From: Symsagittifera roscoffensis
Taxonomy: Eukaryota > Xenacoelomorpha > Acoela > Convolutidae
Length of the DNA stretch: 64,000 nucleotides
Direction: 5' to 3'
Assembly (NCBI RefSeq): GCF_963678635.1
Contig: NC_087066.1
Location: 59,104,312-59,168,311 of the forward strand
Part shown: positions 20,666 to 31,966 of the stretch, in pieces
How positions within the stretch are numbered: the first letter of the stretch is position 1
Layout: every line of letters begins with the position of its first letter
Made by a program: the position numbers and the translations under genes
The notes under the pieces: generated by a model
What the model was told of the DNA's origin: nothing
Database searches by the model: none
Seen by the model: the letters and a program-made list of their open reading frames with translations, nothing else

Positions 20666-22525
20666 TTATACAGTCTCCGACAGTGTCAGTCGGTTATATT
20701 CCACTGGGACTAGTTGTCCTACGACACTTCGCTTTCCGTGGTTCATTGGAGACGGTTTAAAGTCTTTCATGGTACTCTCCCCACACTGGCTGAGTACTTC
20801 CATTTCCAATGTTGCTCCAGTCAGAGTGCGGTCACTCCGTTTGGATTTATAAACTGTTGATTTTATCCCTGCCATGAGAATGGGTGGCACCATCGCTACA
20901 TCAGTCCAGATTCTGTCTGTGCCAGGCAATCGATCATCACCTTGTCCCAAATCCATAGCTTCGTCGACTCGTTTTCTTTTCGCTGAGTTGACAGCTTTTA
21001 TCGAGAATTCAGAATCCACCTTTGTCTTTCCCGCTCTCCTCGGTATCAATTTGCTGCCTAGTTTCATCTTCATTTCTTTAATCTTATCTATCACCAATTT
21101 TGATCGCATCGTTCCTTTCCTAGTTCTCGACAGATATACCACTTCTCTTTTATCTTCTTGCGGCGTCATCTTGGTAGGAGATTTTGCTTCACTTTCGTCA
21201 GTGGCTGAGTCGATCAACAACTCACTCAATCTCCCTTCACACTCGTCAAGTTTGTCAAGGACTTCCCGCGTTAGTGGTCGGTTGAGACCCACTTTCAAAA
21301 AGGACTGGGTTCCGTAGCTCTGAATTACTGTCCAGACTTCTTCCATAAAGGCCGCTCTGTCCAATCTACATCATCCCGTCCTGCTTTCATGGTCTCGATG
21401 ATGCAACTCCCACTCTTCTTCGGGTAACCTTCTTAAGAAGGGTACTCTGGCAGCGCCTTCTATCCTTCTTCTCCTTGGTGATTCCATAAGGAGCCTTTCT
21501 TCTCTGTCTCTAAAATTGCCCGGAGAGCTGCTCTCCGGCACATCCCGGTTCATTTCCACAAAAGTCGACGGAGGTTCGATGGTCAAAGTACCTTCGTTTG
21601 CTGGTTCATTCGTTTTCAACGCGTCTGCGCTGTTTTCAAAGTCACTGAGGAAATTGAAATCCAGTCTGGATATTCCTCCTGTCGATGCTTTATCGTCCTC
21701 CTTCTCTGCTTGATCGGGATTCTCTTGCATAGGTTCTTCCGATCGACGGCTTCCTCCCTGCCCATCATCTCCTTCTGAAATCTCTTTCGAGTTTGAGGCC
21801 CTTGCTCTTTTGTTCTGAACCCTTTCCGGAAATTTCGGTATGATTAGCCTGCCGGCTGATTGATCTTCCTCCTCTCCATAGACTACTTTGATCTCCTCAT
21901 AGCCGAAGGGTGCTAGGAAAGTTCTCGTCAGTAGCGTTCCTCCCACCGTTAGCTCTGGTTTCACACTCGTCAAAATTAGGGAGGCCTCAGGTAATTCAGC
22001 TCTGCCTCTCATCCTCATAGGCACCAAATTCAGTTCGGCGCATTCCGCGTCAAACGCTCCAGGCTTCGGAGTCGCGGCATTGTTTATGCGCGTTCTCGTC
22101 GCTTGATCCGTATAAGCAAATTGCGTATACTGTAACACTGCGGCATTCCTGCCCACAAAACAAAGATCCATCGTTTCCGAGAACTTTGCTACCCTCCTTT
22201 CATTGGTCTCAAACACTCTCAGCCTAGGATTTTGCACTACGGAGACTGCTCCGAGCAACATCCTTCTTATCAGAGGGAATTCAGGGATTTCCTTCGGCAG
22301 CTTTTTGTAGTCACCCCAGCTTTTCGTCTCTTCTCTCACTTTATGGTATGCTGTAGTGAGACGAGGAAATCTTGTTATCTCGCCATTTGTCTTGTCATAG
22401 GGCCTTAGATTCCAGAGCTTCGGAAATACTTCAATGTGCCCTCTTTCCACTTCTCCCATACGATCACGAAAATGATCGCCGAAGTTGACGATTGTCATTT
22501 CTAGCTCTGCTACTTTTCCAAACAA
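20666..22525 (-). CDS. Gag-like polyprotein segment, best preserved in copy B
   Basis: Two ORFs, 22,525-21,371 (384 residues) and 21,364-20,666 (232 residues), meet at a single stop or frame change near 21,370. They cover the region that is shattered in copy A (7,970-6,432). Hydrophobic beta-rich sequence (TRTFLAPFGYEEIKVVYGEE) is followed by an acidic Ser/Pro linker and a basic tail. No family is recognised. The length and lack of enzymatic motifs fit a structural protein (inference). Confidence 0.55.
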
Positions 22526-22543
22526 CAGATCTTCGCTCTTGAG

Positions 22544-23652
22544 TTATCGCAATACATGCTGCTCACACCAGTTCAACACACTCCCGTCCACTGCTGATAT
22601 GAGGTTCAGGTGCAGCACCGACCTCCTGTATGCTTCCACCTTAACATCAGGGAACGCAAACGTGACTGCTGGTCCATAGATTACCGTCACAAACTCCGTG
22701 GTTCCTCTGATCAATGCTAAAGGATCGGTCCTCATAGCCAAGCTTAGATCCGTTAGCAGGGGCATGTCCCCGACATGTCGTCTCACGTCTTCCTTCCTCT
22801 CAATCGTCTTATCCTCTCCTGTTCCAAAGCGATTCTGTTGCAGGAGGTACTGGATAAGAGTATGTCTCAAATCTCTTATCTTATTCCAAGAATCCGTGGC
22901 TTTCTGCACGTCAAACTTCCTCACATTCTCTCTCATTTGCTCCGGGTAGCGTGTCAATTTCATTAGTCATCCCAATTTTCTTTGTGTTATTGCAATCAAT
23001 GTTAGAAGTCAATCTAACCGCAAGTTCTGAGTTACTTCGGTGAGCAGCACAACCGGTCCTTTTACGAAGATTTCTGCTCCAAACATCACGAACAAGGCTA
23101 GTATTTTGACGATTGATACTTCCACTACTGCTTGGAGGAATTCTTTTATCAAATATCGAGAGAGTTTTTTTTAAATCAAATATCGAGAGAGTTTTGGGTA
23201 GACTTTCACCAAGAAGGACATGGTCCATCCGGCTCCCAGCCCTTCCAGCATGCTATCAGTCCGTTCAAAGCCTTCTTCCCCTTTCGCCTTCTGAGTCCAG
23301 AAAATTTCCAGGGTAACGTGGCACACTCTGTTTACAAACTCCAACCCCAGCACTTCGTCTAGCACTAGCATGTGTAATGAGTGGTCCTTGAATCCTCTCA
23401 TCGCATTCGAGATATCCGACCACACCGCAGGTAGTTCAGCCCTGAGTGGTCTCAGATTCTCCATTTCTATCTCGCGATTTTGGGCCGATATGATCACATC
23501 ATATTTCCCTTCCGAGAGTAAAGCCACAATCGCATACACGAACTTTAGTCCAACCGGGAGATGTGCATACACCGGAGACAGCGCGAACACGGCTCTCGGT
23601 TTTATCTTGGTGAAGGAACCTTCTTTCAGTGTATCTACTACTTTATCCATTC
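22544..23652 (-). pseudogene. Gag-like segment at the truncated end of copy B
   Basis: ORFs at 22,963-22,544 and 23,650-23,171 correspond to copy A 8,015-9,225 and 9,232-9,594. A deletion of about 335 bp at 23,341 joins the two formerly separate ORFs in frame. A small local duplication of ATCAAATATCGAGAGAG lies near 23,150-23,190. Homology to copy A stops at about 23,652, so the SGNH and N-terminal ORFs are absent from this copy. Confidence 0.6.
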
Positions 23653-24435
23653 TTTGATTTTGATGTAGATTTGAGAGGATAGCTCAAAGTTGATGAATTT
23701 TTCACAGCAAATATCTGGAAATCCGATTCCAAACCTGATCAAGCAGGATTTTGAACTTTGAAAATCTTCAAAGAAATGAAGGAATAAAGGTTAAAAAGAG
23801 TTTTTGATGTATTATCGTACAATTTTTTTTAAACTTCAAATTCTCCAGAATAAACAAACTTTATTTCCTTGTGAGGTGTAAATCAGCGGTAAGGTTAAAG
23901 CTTTGGTACTCAAAACTTGGTCAAAGTTGAACTCTTTGAATGCCCAAGTTTCTCCAAAGAGATCTTTACTTTGTTCGGAGAACTCTATTTTGTACAATAA
24001 AAACGTCCAAAAAATTATGAAAAAGTAAGAATCAACATCTATTTTATCAATAAAAAATTCAGTTGGAATTTTTTTCTTGTAAAATTACTCGAGGAAATTC
24101 AAAAGTTTTTTGATACACATTTTTCAAATAATGATTAAAATTTCCTAAAAATGACAAACAATTCCTTCTTTAGAAAATGCTGGATTATGATTGGTTGATT
24201 TCCAACAAAAAGTGTTACTAAAAGAGTACTCAATTTTTTCTTGAGTTTTCTCTAAGCATTATTAGACAAAAAATTTTTCATTCTGATTTTCTTTTACGTT
24301 AAAAGCATTCGATCTATACTTTGTATTACTACTTGAAAAAAATTTCAATAAATTCGAACCATTCAAAGCAAGTGTAAATAATCTAATTTTTTGGGACTTT
24401 TTGAATCTTCCAATTTTGTAAGTGCCATGTACTTT
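23653..24435. other. AT-rich spacer without genes
   Basis: Base composition changes abruptly here from GC-balanced to AT-rich. No ORF, repeat or RNA gene is recognised. Confidence 0.5.
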
Positions 24436-25260
24436 TATTTAAATTTGCTGCAAGCTAAATATCCGACCTTTTTGCAGATGCCAGCACTCAACAGGAATGA
24501 GAAAGTAAAATGCGAGGACTGTGGTAAAGAGTACAGAAGAGCCAATGCGGCTCGACATCACAGGAGTTGCGTGCGAGGAATTATTTCTTAACCGGAATGT
24601 AGTTATTGTACATACAACCAGAAAAAAAAGGAATTTCCATACGAGCAAAAAGCACGTAAAGTCAACCTCAAAGTCAACAAAGTGTATCTAGTGAGAAAGA
24701 ATTTCCAAGCTATTTTTCACTTCAACAACATCGCAAGAAAGATCACGGGTTGAGGGCGAGGAAAAGGAGTGATTCTGTTGCGGATTTGAATAAAATCTTG
24801 GAAAACGAGGAGGAAAGTGGTCAGCTACGAGATGAGTTGGAAGCCTGTCAACACTTCTTGACAGATACTGAGATGGAAAATGGACGCCACAAGGTGTTCA
24901 ATTATCAACTCTCAAAACTAGATCCTAATCTAGTTAATGAAAAACTGGATCAAGTCTTTGAAAAACTTGGTTGTGCAGCAAAAATCAACATTGCCTTGGG
25001 ATTTGTGTTACGTTATATAGAAACGGGCGAATATTGTTATTTCTACGCTCATGAAAGTAACACACCCTTTGATAAATCTATACTGCTTTTTACTAAAGCA
25101 GAGTAGACGACTATACAGAACAAGGTCAATAAGCAAGATATCCTTGAAGTTTCTACACAAGAGAGACAAAAGACGAAATGGCGATTCAAGCTGATCACTA
25201 ATGTAACCATTTTTGCCGCCTTACGGGAAAACGTGCCCATGATTTGTCCAGATTCAGTGG
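24436..25260 (+). pseudogene. N-terminal region of a Polinton-type PolB protein, zinc finger
   Basis: A C2HC/C2H2-like finger (CEDCGKEYRRANAARHH) opens the block at about 24,480-24,590. It is followed in another frame by an ORF of about 118 residues (24,750-25,106) rich in charged residues, with FVLRYIETGEYCYFYAHES. Stops and frame changes separate the pieces. In Polinton-like family-B polymerases of animals the N-terminal region carries this type of finger. Confidence 0.5.
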
Positions 25261-26745
25261 TTCCCTAACCAATTCTGAGGAATAACCTTGTTAATTGTTT
25301 GATTTTGGATCAAAACACAAAACAACCATACAATGACAATTTGTGTTTGTTTCGAGCGCTTGCGGTTCATTTGCATGTAACAAAAAGTCTCGAAACATCC
25401 ACCTCCAAGATCTTTAACGATTTTCTTGAAAAATCGGGTTGTGATCCGAAACAGTTTCGTGGATTTTCGATGGATAATCTACCAATAGTTGAAAAAGTAG
25501 TAGAGAAAAAACTATTTTATCTACGTTATCGACATTGAAGACGGAGACTTCGTAGGAGAATTAGCTCGGAGAAGTATTGGTAAATATGAGATAACAGTAA
25601 AATTTCTACAAAACAACAACAACATTTTCACTTCAACAACATCGACAAATTCTTCAAATGCTTCCGATGCCCAACATGCGATATATTTTTCCACAAGGCA
25701 GACAATTTCAACAAGCATCTTCTACGATGCAAAAATCAAATCAAAAATTTTTACCCCAATAATGTTTATACTCTACGAGAGACGTTGTTTGAGAGACGTA
25801 GTTCAATTTTCAGCATCTTTAATGAACGAGGCAGTTTCAATAAGAGTGAAGCAAGAGAGTACGAAGACGAATGTGTCGAGGAAGAGGAAGAAACAGAAGC
25901 ATCCACTCTTTTTCTCAGGATTCAAAAAAATCACTTGATTGATTTGATGCAACATCTAAAGAGATACACCAATACTCTGCCAGTATTTGGATTCAACATT
26001 GGTCGGTATGAAATAAACCTCATTAAATCACACCTCATTCTTTAGCTTATCAATGCAAAAGAAATTGAACCTTCAGTTATCAAGAAAGCAAACTATTTTG
26101 TTTCCTTCAAATTTGGAGATGTTCAGCTTCTGGACATTATGAAGTTTTCAAGTGGAGCTACTACTTTAGACTCCAGTGAGATGAAATGATACTTTCCATA
26201 CGAGTGGTTTGATACTCCCACCAATCTTGATGAACAACAACTACCCTTGTATGATGAATTTACAGCAAACTGAAAGATAGCAACCCTCTCGATAAAGAGT
26301 ATGACGATTTTTAAAAGCTTCTCAATACTGGAGTAGCTGAGGAGCGAGCCTTGAAAAAACTTGGTCTCAAAACCAAACCACTTACTGGATTGAAAAACTA
26401 TAACTACTTGAATTGCATCTGGGAACAGGATCAGATGTCAACACTCCGAGATTTTCTACAGTGGTATAACAACAAGGTTGTTGTTCCTACCCTTAAATCT
26501 ATGCAGAAATTGATTGAATTTAATAATGAAAAAGGGATGGACATGTTAAAGATCGGCTGCACTTTACCAAATTCAGCGAATATCTGTCTACACAAGTCAA
26601 TCGACTATAAGTTTTATCCATTCTTTTCGAGTGATAGTGACTTGCTTGAAAAAATACGGGAAGATATGACCGGTGGTCTCTCAATTGGTTTCACAATGAA
26701 AGCTGTAGCAAACGAAACTTTTATTCGAAAATCAAACAATTTGTG
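25261..26745 (+). pseudogene. Exonuclease and linker region of protein-primed DNA polymerase B
   Basis: Fragments in order: NLCLFRALAVHLH (25,335-25,375), a second finger CPTCDIFFHKADNFNKH (about 25,660-25,720), LPVFGFNIGRYEINLIKSH (25,978-26,034, equivalent of the exonuclease-domain GxNxxxYDLNLI region) and an ORF at 26,351-26,746. At least five stops or frameshifts occur. This order matches DNA_pol_B_2-type polymerases of Polintons/Mavericks and related elements. Confidence 0.7.
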
Positions 26746-28440
26746 AAATCAGTCGTTGGTATTGATGCTAGTCAACTCTATCCTTATTCTATGTGTCAGG
26801 ATGGGCCACAGGCTTGTATACGAGATGGGACTACGATGATGAAATACAAAAATTCAGGGCAAGGCAGAATCGAGTTCGAACGTTTGAAAATATGGTCATG
26901 TCATACTTTCAAGCAACCAGCCGTGAATGCAAAATTGAGAGTTACTACACTACAAAAAACCAGAAAAATTCGTTTGCTTTAGTGTTGATGGTTTTTGCAA
27001 CCATTGTAAGACTGTCTTGGAAGCAATGGGTTGTTATTTCCATTTTTACCCTTGTCAAGAAGCTAGACCAAGCCTAATTGATGATGACATCAAACGAGGA
27101 ATCAAAAAAAGAGAAATGGATGAGTTTCGAAAAGATTACATTCTAGAAAAAGGATGCTCTATAGAAGAAATGTGAGAGTGTAATTAGTGGGATCAATTTA
27201 AAAACAATGTAGACGTGAAAAATTACGTTAGAACTCACTTTCCCTTCAAAAAACCTCTTTCTGCCAGTTCACTAGTGCAAAACTTTAGAAATGAAACAAT
27301 GTTTGGCCACGTGCATAGTGATCTGGGTGTTCCAGATGAGCGAAAAGCGAAATTTTCCAATTTTCCACCTATTTTCAAAAATTTGGATGTTACCAGAAAT
27401 TATATTGGGGAATATATGAAGACATATGCGGAAGAAAACGATTTGATAAAAAAAACCGCAACGAATGTTGCTATCGAGCTTCAAGTTAACCAACGGAACA
27501 CTTAACACACCACTTTTCAACTTTTTCTTGCATCTTGGACTACTGTGTACAAAAATTAATCGGTTTGTACAATACACACCGCGTAAAGTATGCAACAGTT
27601 TTGTTCATTCTGTTGTTGTTGCTAGGCGAGCCGGCAATGAAAATCCATTATCTGGCGTAGTAGCCGAAACAAGGAAACTTCTAGGAAATAGTTCCTATGG
27701 CTATCAAGTACTGGACAGCTCAAAACATACAATGACAAAATATCTTGGAGACGAAAAAAACCTACAAAGCTATCAATAAGCAATTCTTCAAGAGACTCAA
27801 TATCGTAGCTAAAGATTTGTAATAGAGAGAATCGTGAACCAATTATAGTAGGATTATTTATACTACAGTATGCCAAGTTGAGAATGTTGGAGCTGTATTA
27901 TATATTTTTCGATAAATTTTGCGATGTCAACAAATTCGAAGAACTCGAAATGGATACATATTCCCTCTATTCAGCTTTGGCAGAAGAAGACTTAGATGAT
28001 TGTATCCTATCCAGCAACCGAGGAGAATGGATTGAAAGGCGAAGCCAGGGCTGTCAAGACAATTTTAGAGCAGATGCGAAAATTAAATTTTTCCCCGTTT
28101 TTGCTGTTTTAAACAAAAGAAACAAAACAAAAGAGAACCAGGATTGTTGAAGGAGGAGTTCAGATGCACCGAAATGTTATGCCTGTTTAGTAAAACCTAT
28201 TGCTGTTATGATGGTAAAAGTCAAAAGTATAAGTTCAGCAGTAAAGTTCTGAATGAACGCGCATTAGAAGACTCTCGAGATGGCCCGATGGCAAAGTATC
28301 GACAAGTACTGGATAAAGCAGTAAATTTGAGGTCAACGAATAGAGGATTTAAAACGATTAACCATGCAGTCGCAACTTATGAACAAACTAACAAGGACTG
28401 AGCTATTTTTACCCAGAACGGTAAGTTGAATGTGATGGAA
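26746..28440 (+). pseudogene. Palm and C-terminal region of protein-primed DNA polymerase B
   Basis: Polymerase motif A is GIDASQLYPYSM (about 26,758-26,793). Motif B is KLLGNSSYGYQVLD (about 27,675-27,716). Motif C reads DTYSLY (27,953-27,970), where the family has DTDSLY, so the second catalytic Asp is Tyr. The C-terminal portion EEFRCTEMLCLFSKTYCC (about 28,153-28,206) and STNRGFKTINH are well conserved. Multiple stops and frameshifts make it a pseudogene. No capsid, integrase, ATPase or protease gene of a Polinton is recognisable nearby. Confidence 0.8.
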
Positions 28441-28830
28441 TACATACTAAACCTCTAAATTTGTATACCTCGAGATTATATAGTAAAATTGTATACAATG
28501 CTGTGAGTTAATTTCTTTTCTCTGAAATTAACCTTTTTTTCGAAAGATTCTTTTTAAATGCTACGTTTAGGTTAACAGTATATTGTTTTTCGCTTAAGAA
28601 AACATTTAGAATCTGGAACATTGGCACAATCGAGCGCCTTAATATTTTTCTCGAAAATTATCATCTTAATTTACCAATCGAATATTGTGAGACAAGATAG
28701 CCCTTACACATCACAAATTGTAGAATTTAGCTAAGAAACGCAAAAATTGGCAAACTCGAGCTCCAAAAAAATCGGACTCCAAAATGTTTTTGAAACTTAC
28801 TATCTGAACTATGAAACCTATATGCATTCT

Positions 28831-31800
28831 TGTAGCAATTGAAAATCTACTCCCACGTAACACACTAATAATATTTACCCAATAGGAAAAGCGCGCTGAA
28901 GTTTTTGCGAAGAAAACTAGACATTTCCACACAAAATACCGTTTTTCTTACCACTCCCTTAATATCACTCAAACTATGAGACCTTACCATTGGTTTTCCC
29001 TATCTTAATACCTTGGGAAATCTATTCCCTATGTTAATACATAGGATGATGACCGGATATTCTATAGCCTATGTTAACACATGGGGGTCATCCCCCCCCC
29101 CCCCCCGGATGATCTGCTCCAACATTTACTACTCAATCTCTCGTATTGCACAATTGAAGTGACGTAATCTCTCTTTCATGTTTATTCAGTTGTCGTCATT
29201 TTTCACTCATTAGATGGTCATGTCTTGTACCAAGCAGTCTGTTTTCTCTAATAACAGAATAGACTCCTTGGTACAAAAGACAAGGAACTGCTGCTATGTG
29301 TCAAGCTCTCGCCAGCTACTGTTCAGATTATACTGAGAAACCAGTTTATTTCCGTTTCTAACAAGTTTTACTAAAAATGCAAAGTAACACAAGATAATTG
29401 TGTGTCTACTCACAACTCATAACTCATTATGTTCTTTTTAGAATTGTAAGTTCTAATGGGTTTAAATAAGAACTTCTCTTAGCCAAGTTCTGCAGAGGTT
29501 AGAAAAAAATCTTTACACATATTAAAAAACTGACTGTCTTTACACTTCGTTCAAACACAGTTTTGTTCAAGTTTTGTTACATCATGAGATGGAGTGTTTA
29601 ATCAGCTTAGTCATGCGGCACAAAATAACTTGCGTTGGAAGAGAGCCGAAAGTATGCGTAGTATTCCAAAAAAGCTCCTCAAGCGAAAAAAATGTAAGAG
29701 ACATTATCTAAAATCTTATCAAAAACTTGCTTCCATACAAACTCTTCGTTCAGCGTTTCTTCGTTCTTGTACTGTTTTATTGATGGTCATGGTTCTCCTC
29801 TGTGATTAGTGTTTTTCTAAGCTGTGTGATAAATAAACTAATTGTCTTTAAACGTATTTTTTTTTCAGCAGTTTGCATTGATTCTTCAAAAACTAAATTA
29901 GAACATTTAATTCAAAGGAGAGAAAAATTCCGTTTACAATTGAATAGGAAACTTAATAGAAGTATAAGCAACTGAAACAAAAGTTTTTTTTTGAAAAAAC
30001 AGTCAAGTTTTTTTTCGAGTCCGTTGTCATCTTTCACTTTTATGTACCTTCTATAACGAATTGCTTCAATTTTTTGCCAATACTGCAGGTTTTTTCTAAA
30101 GGGATTGAAATTTTTTTCTGTAGGAAATTCCAAATTCAATCATTTTTTCAAAGAATTAATTTGTAGTATTTATTATTGTAAGCGAATGAAAATTTTTTCC
30201 TAATCCCAGGTCCGCAGTTTTAATATTTTTTTTTCATTTGATTCATATGAAAAACAGTATTTTTTCTTGGAGATGCCTGAGACATAGCTAATTCTTTTCT
30301 GTTTTCTGATTGTTTTACTCCATTTTGAAAACTCTATAATTATTTGCTCACTAGACTGGGAGATTTTACTATATTTGAGAGTTTTGATAGATTCGGTACT
30401 ATTTAAGACTGGATGCAGTAACTCATTCGTTGTATAATGATCCTCTTCATTTTTTGGGATAGAACTCTAATTCTTCTAATAATTTTGATCATGTTGATGG
30501 CTGAATTGGAAAGAACTGATTTGTTGATAATTTGCAAACAAAATGAAATATATTTTTTCTCAGCTGTGTCTTTTTACCAGCTAAAATACGTAGTTCTGAA
30601 AACGTACAAAATGTTTGAAATGATTCAAAAACTATTCAACAGTTTAGTCATTTTGACTGAAAAAGAGAACATACTGTCTCATCAATTTGGTTGACTGTTT
30701 TTTATAAGAAGTTTTGTGCAATATGGTGTTTTGTTCAACTGAAGCAAAGTTTTTAAAAAAATCCAAAAAATGAAGAATTCTCATGATAACTTCTACTTCT
30801 TTTTTTCACAATCTTGAATGAATATTTTGATTTAGATTCGAAAGAGAAAAAAAAATTGCGAAATGTAAAAATCGACTCACTTTTATATCAGTCTCATCCG
30901 CTTGATTGGGAAAATACATTTTGTTCTGGAAGTCTGATTGACTGAAATTCTAATGGACATTTCTAGACTTCAGAAGATTCAGAACATTGTAGAAGTTAAC
31001 CTGCATTGATTTCTAATACAATTCTAGGAGTAATGGGTAAATTAAACTTTTAGAAGAGTCTAGAAGTTAATATTTAATGACGTCATTTTTTCTGGTGGAT
31101 TTTTCTCAGAAATTACATATAATTTCACTGTTTTATGAATTTTGTTTTGATTATTGATGTCATTATCTCTGGTGGAGTTTTTTTGCCGAAAAGTTTTAAT
31201 TTCAAACTTCATAGCTCTTTTCAGAAGCTTGCATTTGCCCAGACTCTCAGATCAGCTTTTTTGAAAAAGATTTGAAGAATTTAAATCCAAACATTTTTAT
31301 GATTTCTTGAAAAATTTGTCGGCTGTTTCATTGATGGCTATAGGTCAGAAAAAAAAAGCGTGTCAATTTAAATAATTTTCAAGACGTGTGTAAAAATCTT
31401 CTCACAATTTTTTTCAAGACGCAAAATTTACAATAATTTTTTCTTTAAAAAATGCAAAAAAAAACTTTTTTGCAAGGCGCGAAAGCTTTTTCTTTAAAAA
31501 AGGTGCAAAAATTTTTTGAAAGCGTCTCCAAGACAAAAAAAAAGCGTAAAAATTGTTTTAAATTGCAAAAACTGGTAAAATGTTTCTTGTAAGCTGCAAG
31601 TTTTTAAGTGGTTTTTCACAGAAAAAATCTGCAAAAACCCAATTTTTTCCTTCTTCTGAAAATGCGAAAAACGCTTTTTGTTAATTTGGGGTATCTATTC
31701 CTTGTCTTAGTACACAGTTTGCAGACCGGATGTTTTTTTTCTAATATATGCAAAATGTGTTTCAAAATTTTTTTGAAAATTGCGGAAAAAAATCCATTTG

Positions 31801-31966
31801 CATAAAAAGATGCTTGATGTGATTCATTTCTTTCTATAAATTGCAAAAATAAAATAATTCAAATTTGTCTACAAATGCAAAAAAATTACAAATTGTTCTA
31901 AAAAGGCGAAAAAGTTTCAGTTTTTTCGACAGGATGCGAAAATTGTTTTTTTTTGTTATACAAATT
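28831..31966. repeat. Tandem duplication, copy 1 (about 3.14 kb)
   Basis: The unit begins TGTAGCAATTGAAAA and ends at a CAAATT junction. It is followed directly by a second copy (31,967-35,107) differing by scattered substitutions and homopolymer lengths. Contents include CCCTATNTTAATAC-like short repeats (about 29,000-29,090), a poly-C run of about 16 (ending 29,106), a 60-nt hairpin, and a poly-A/poly-T-rich second half. ORFs inside (for example 29,594-29,809 and 30,437-30,694) are short and unrecognised. Confidence 0.9.
29222..29281. other. Strong 60-nt hairpin (copy 1)
   Basis: Arms GTCTTGTACCAAGCAGTCTG and AGACTCCTTGGTACAAAAGAC pair over about 25 positions with a few bulges and a loop of about 8-10 nt. 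Size and shape resemble a miRNA precursor, but DNA alone cannot tell this from a transposon-derived inverted repeat. Confidence 0.4.

Noticed and set aside
29594-29809. Basic 71-residue ORF in the tandem unit (also 32,727-32,921)
   Set aside because: The second copy has an indel changing the C-terminus and there is no domain or splice context.
30437-30694. Hydrophobic 85-residue ORF present in both tandem copies (also 33,576-33,833)
   Set aside because: Its preservation only reflects recent duplication; AT-rich sequence yields such Ile/Leu/Phe-rich ORFs by chance.
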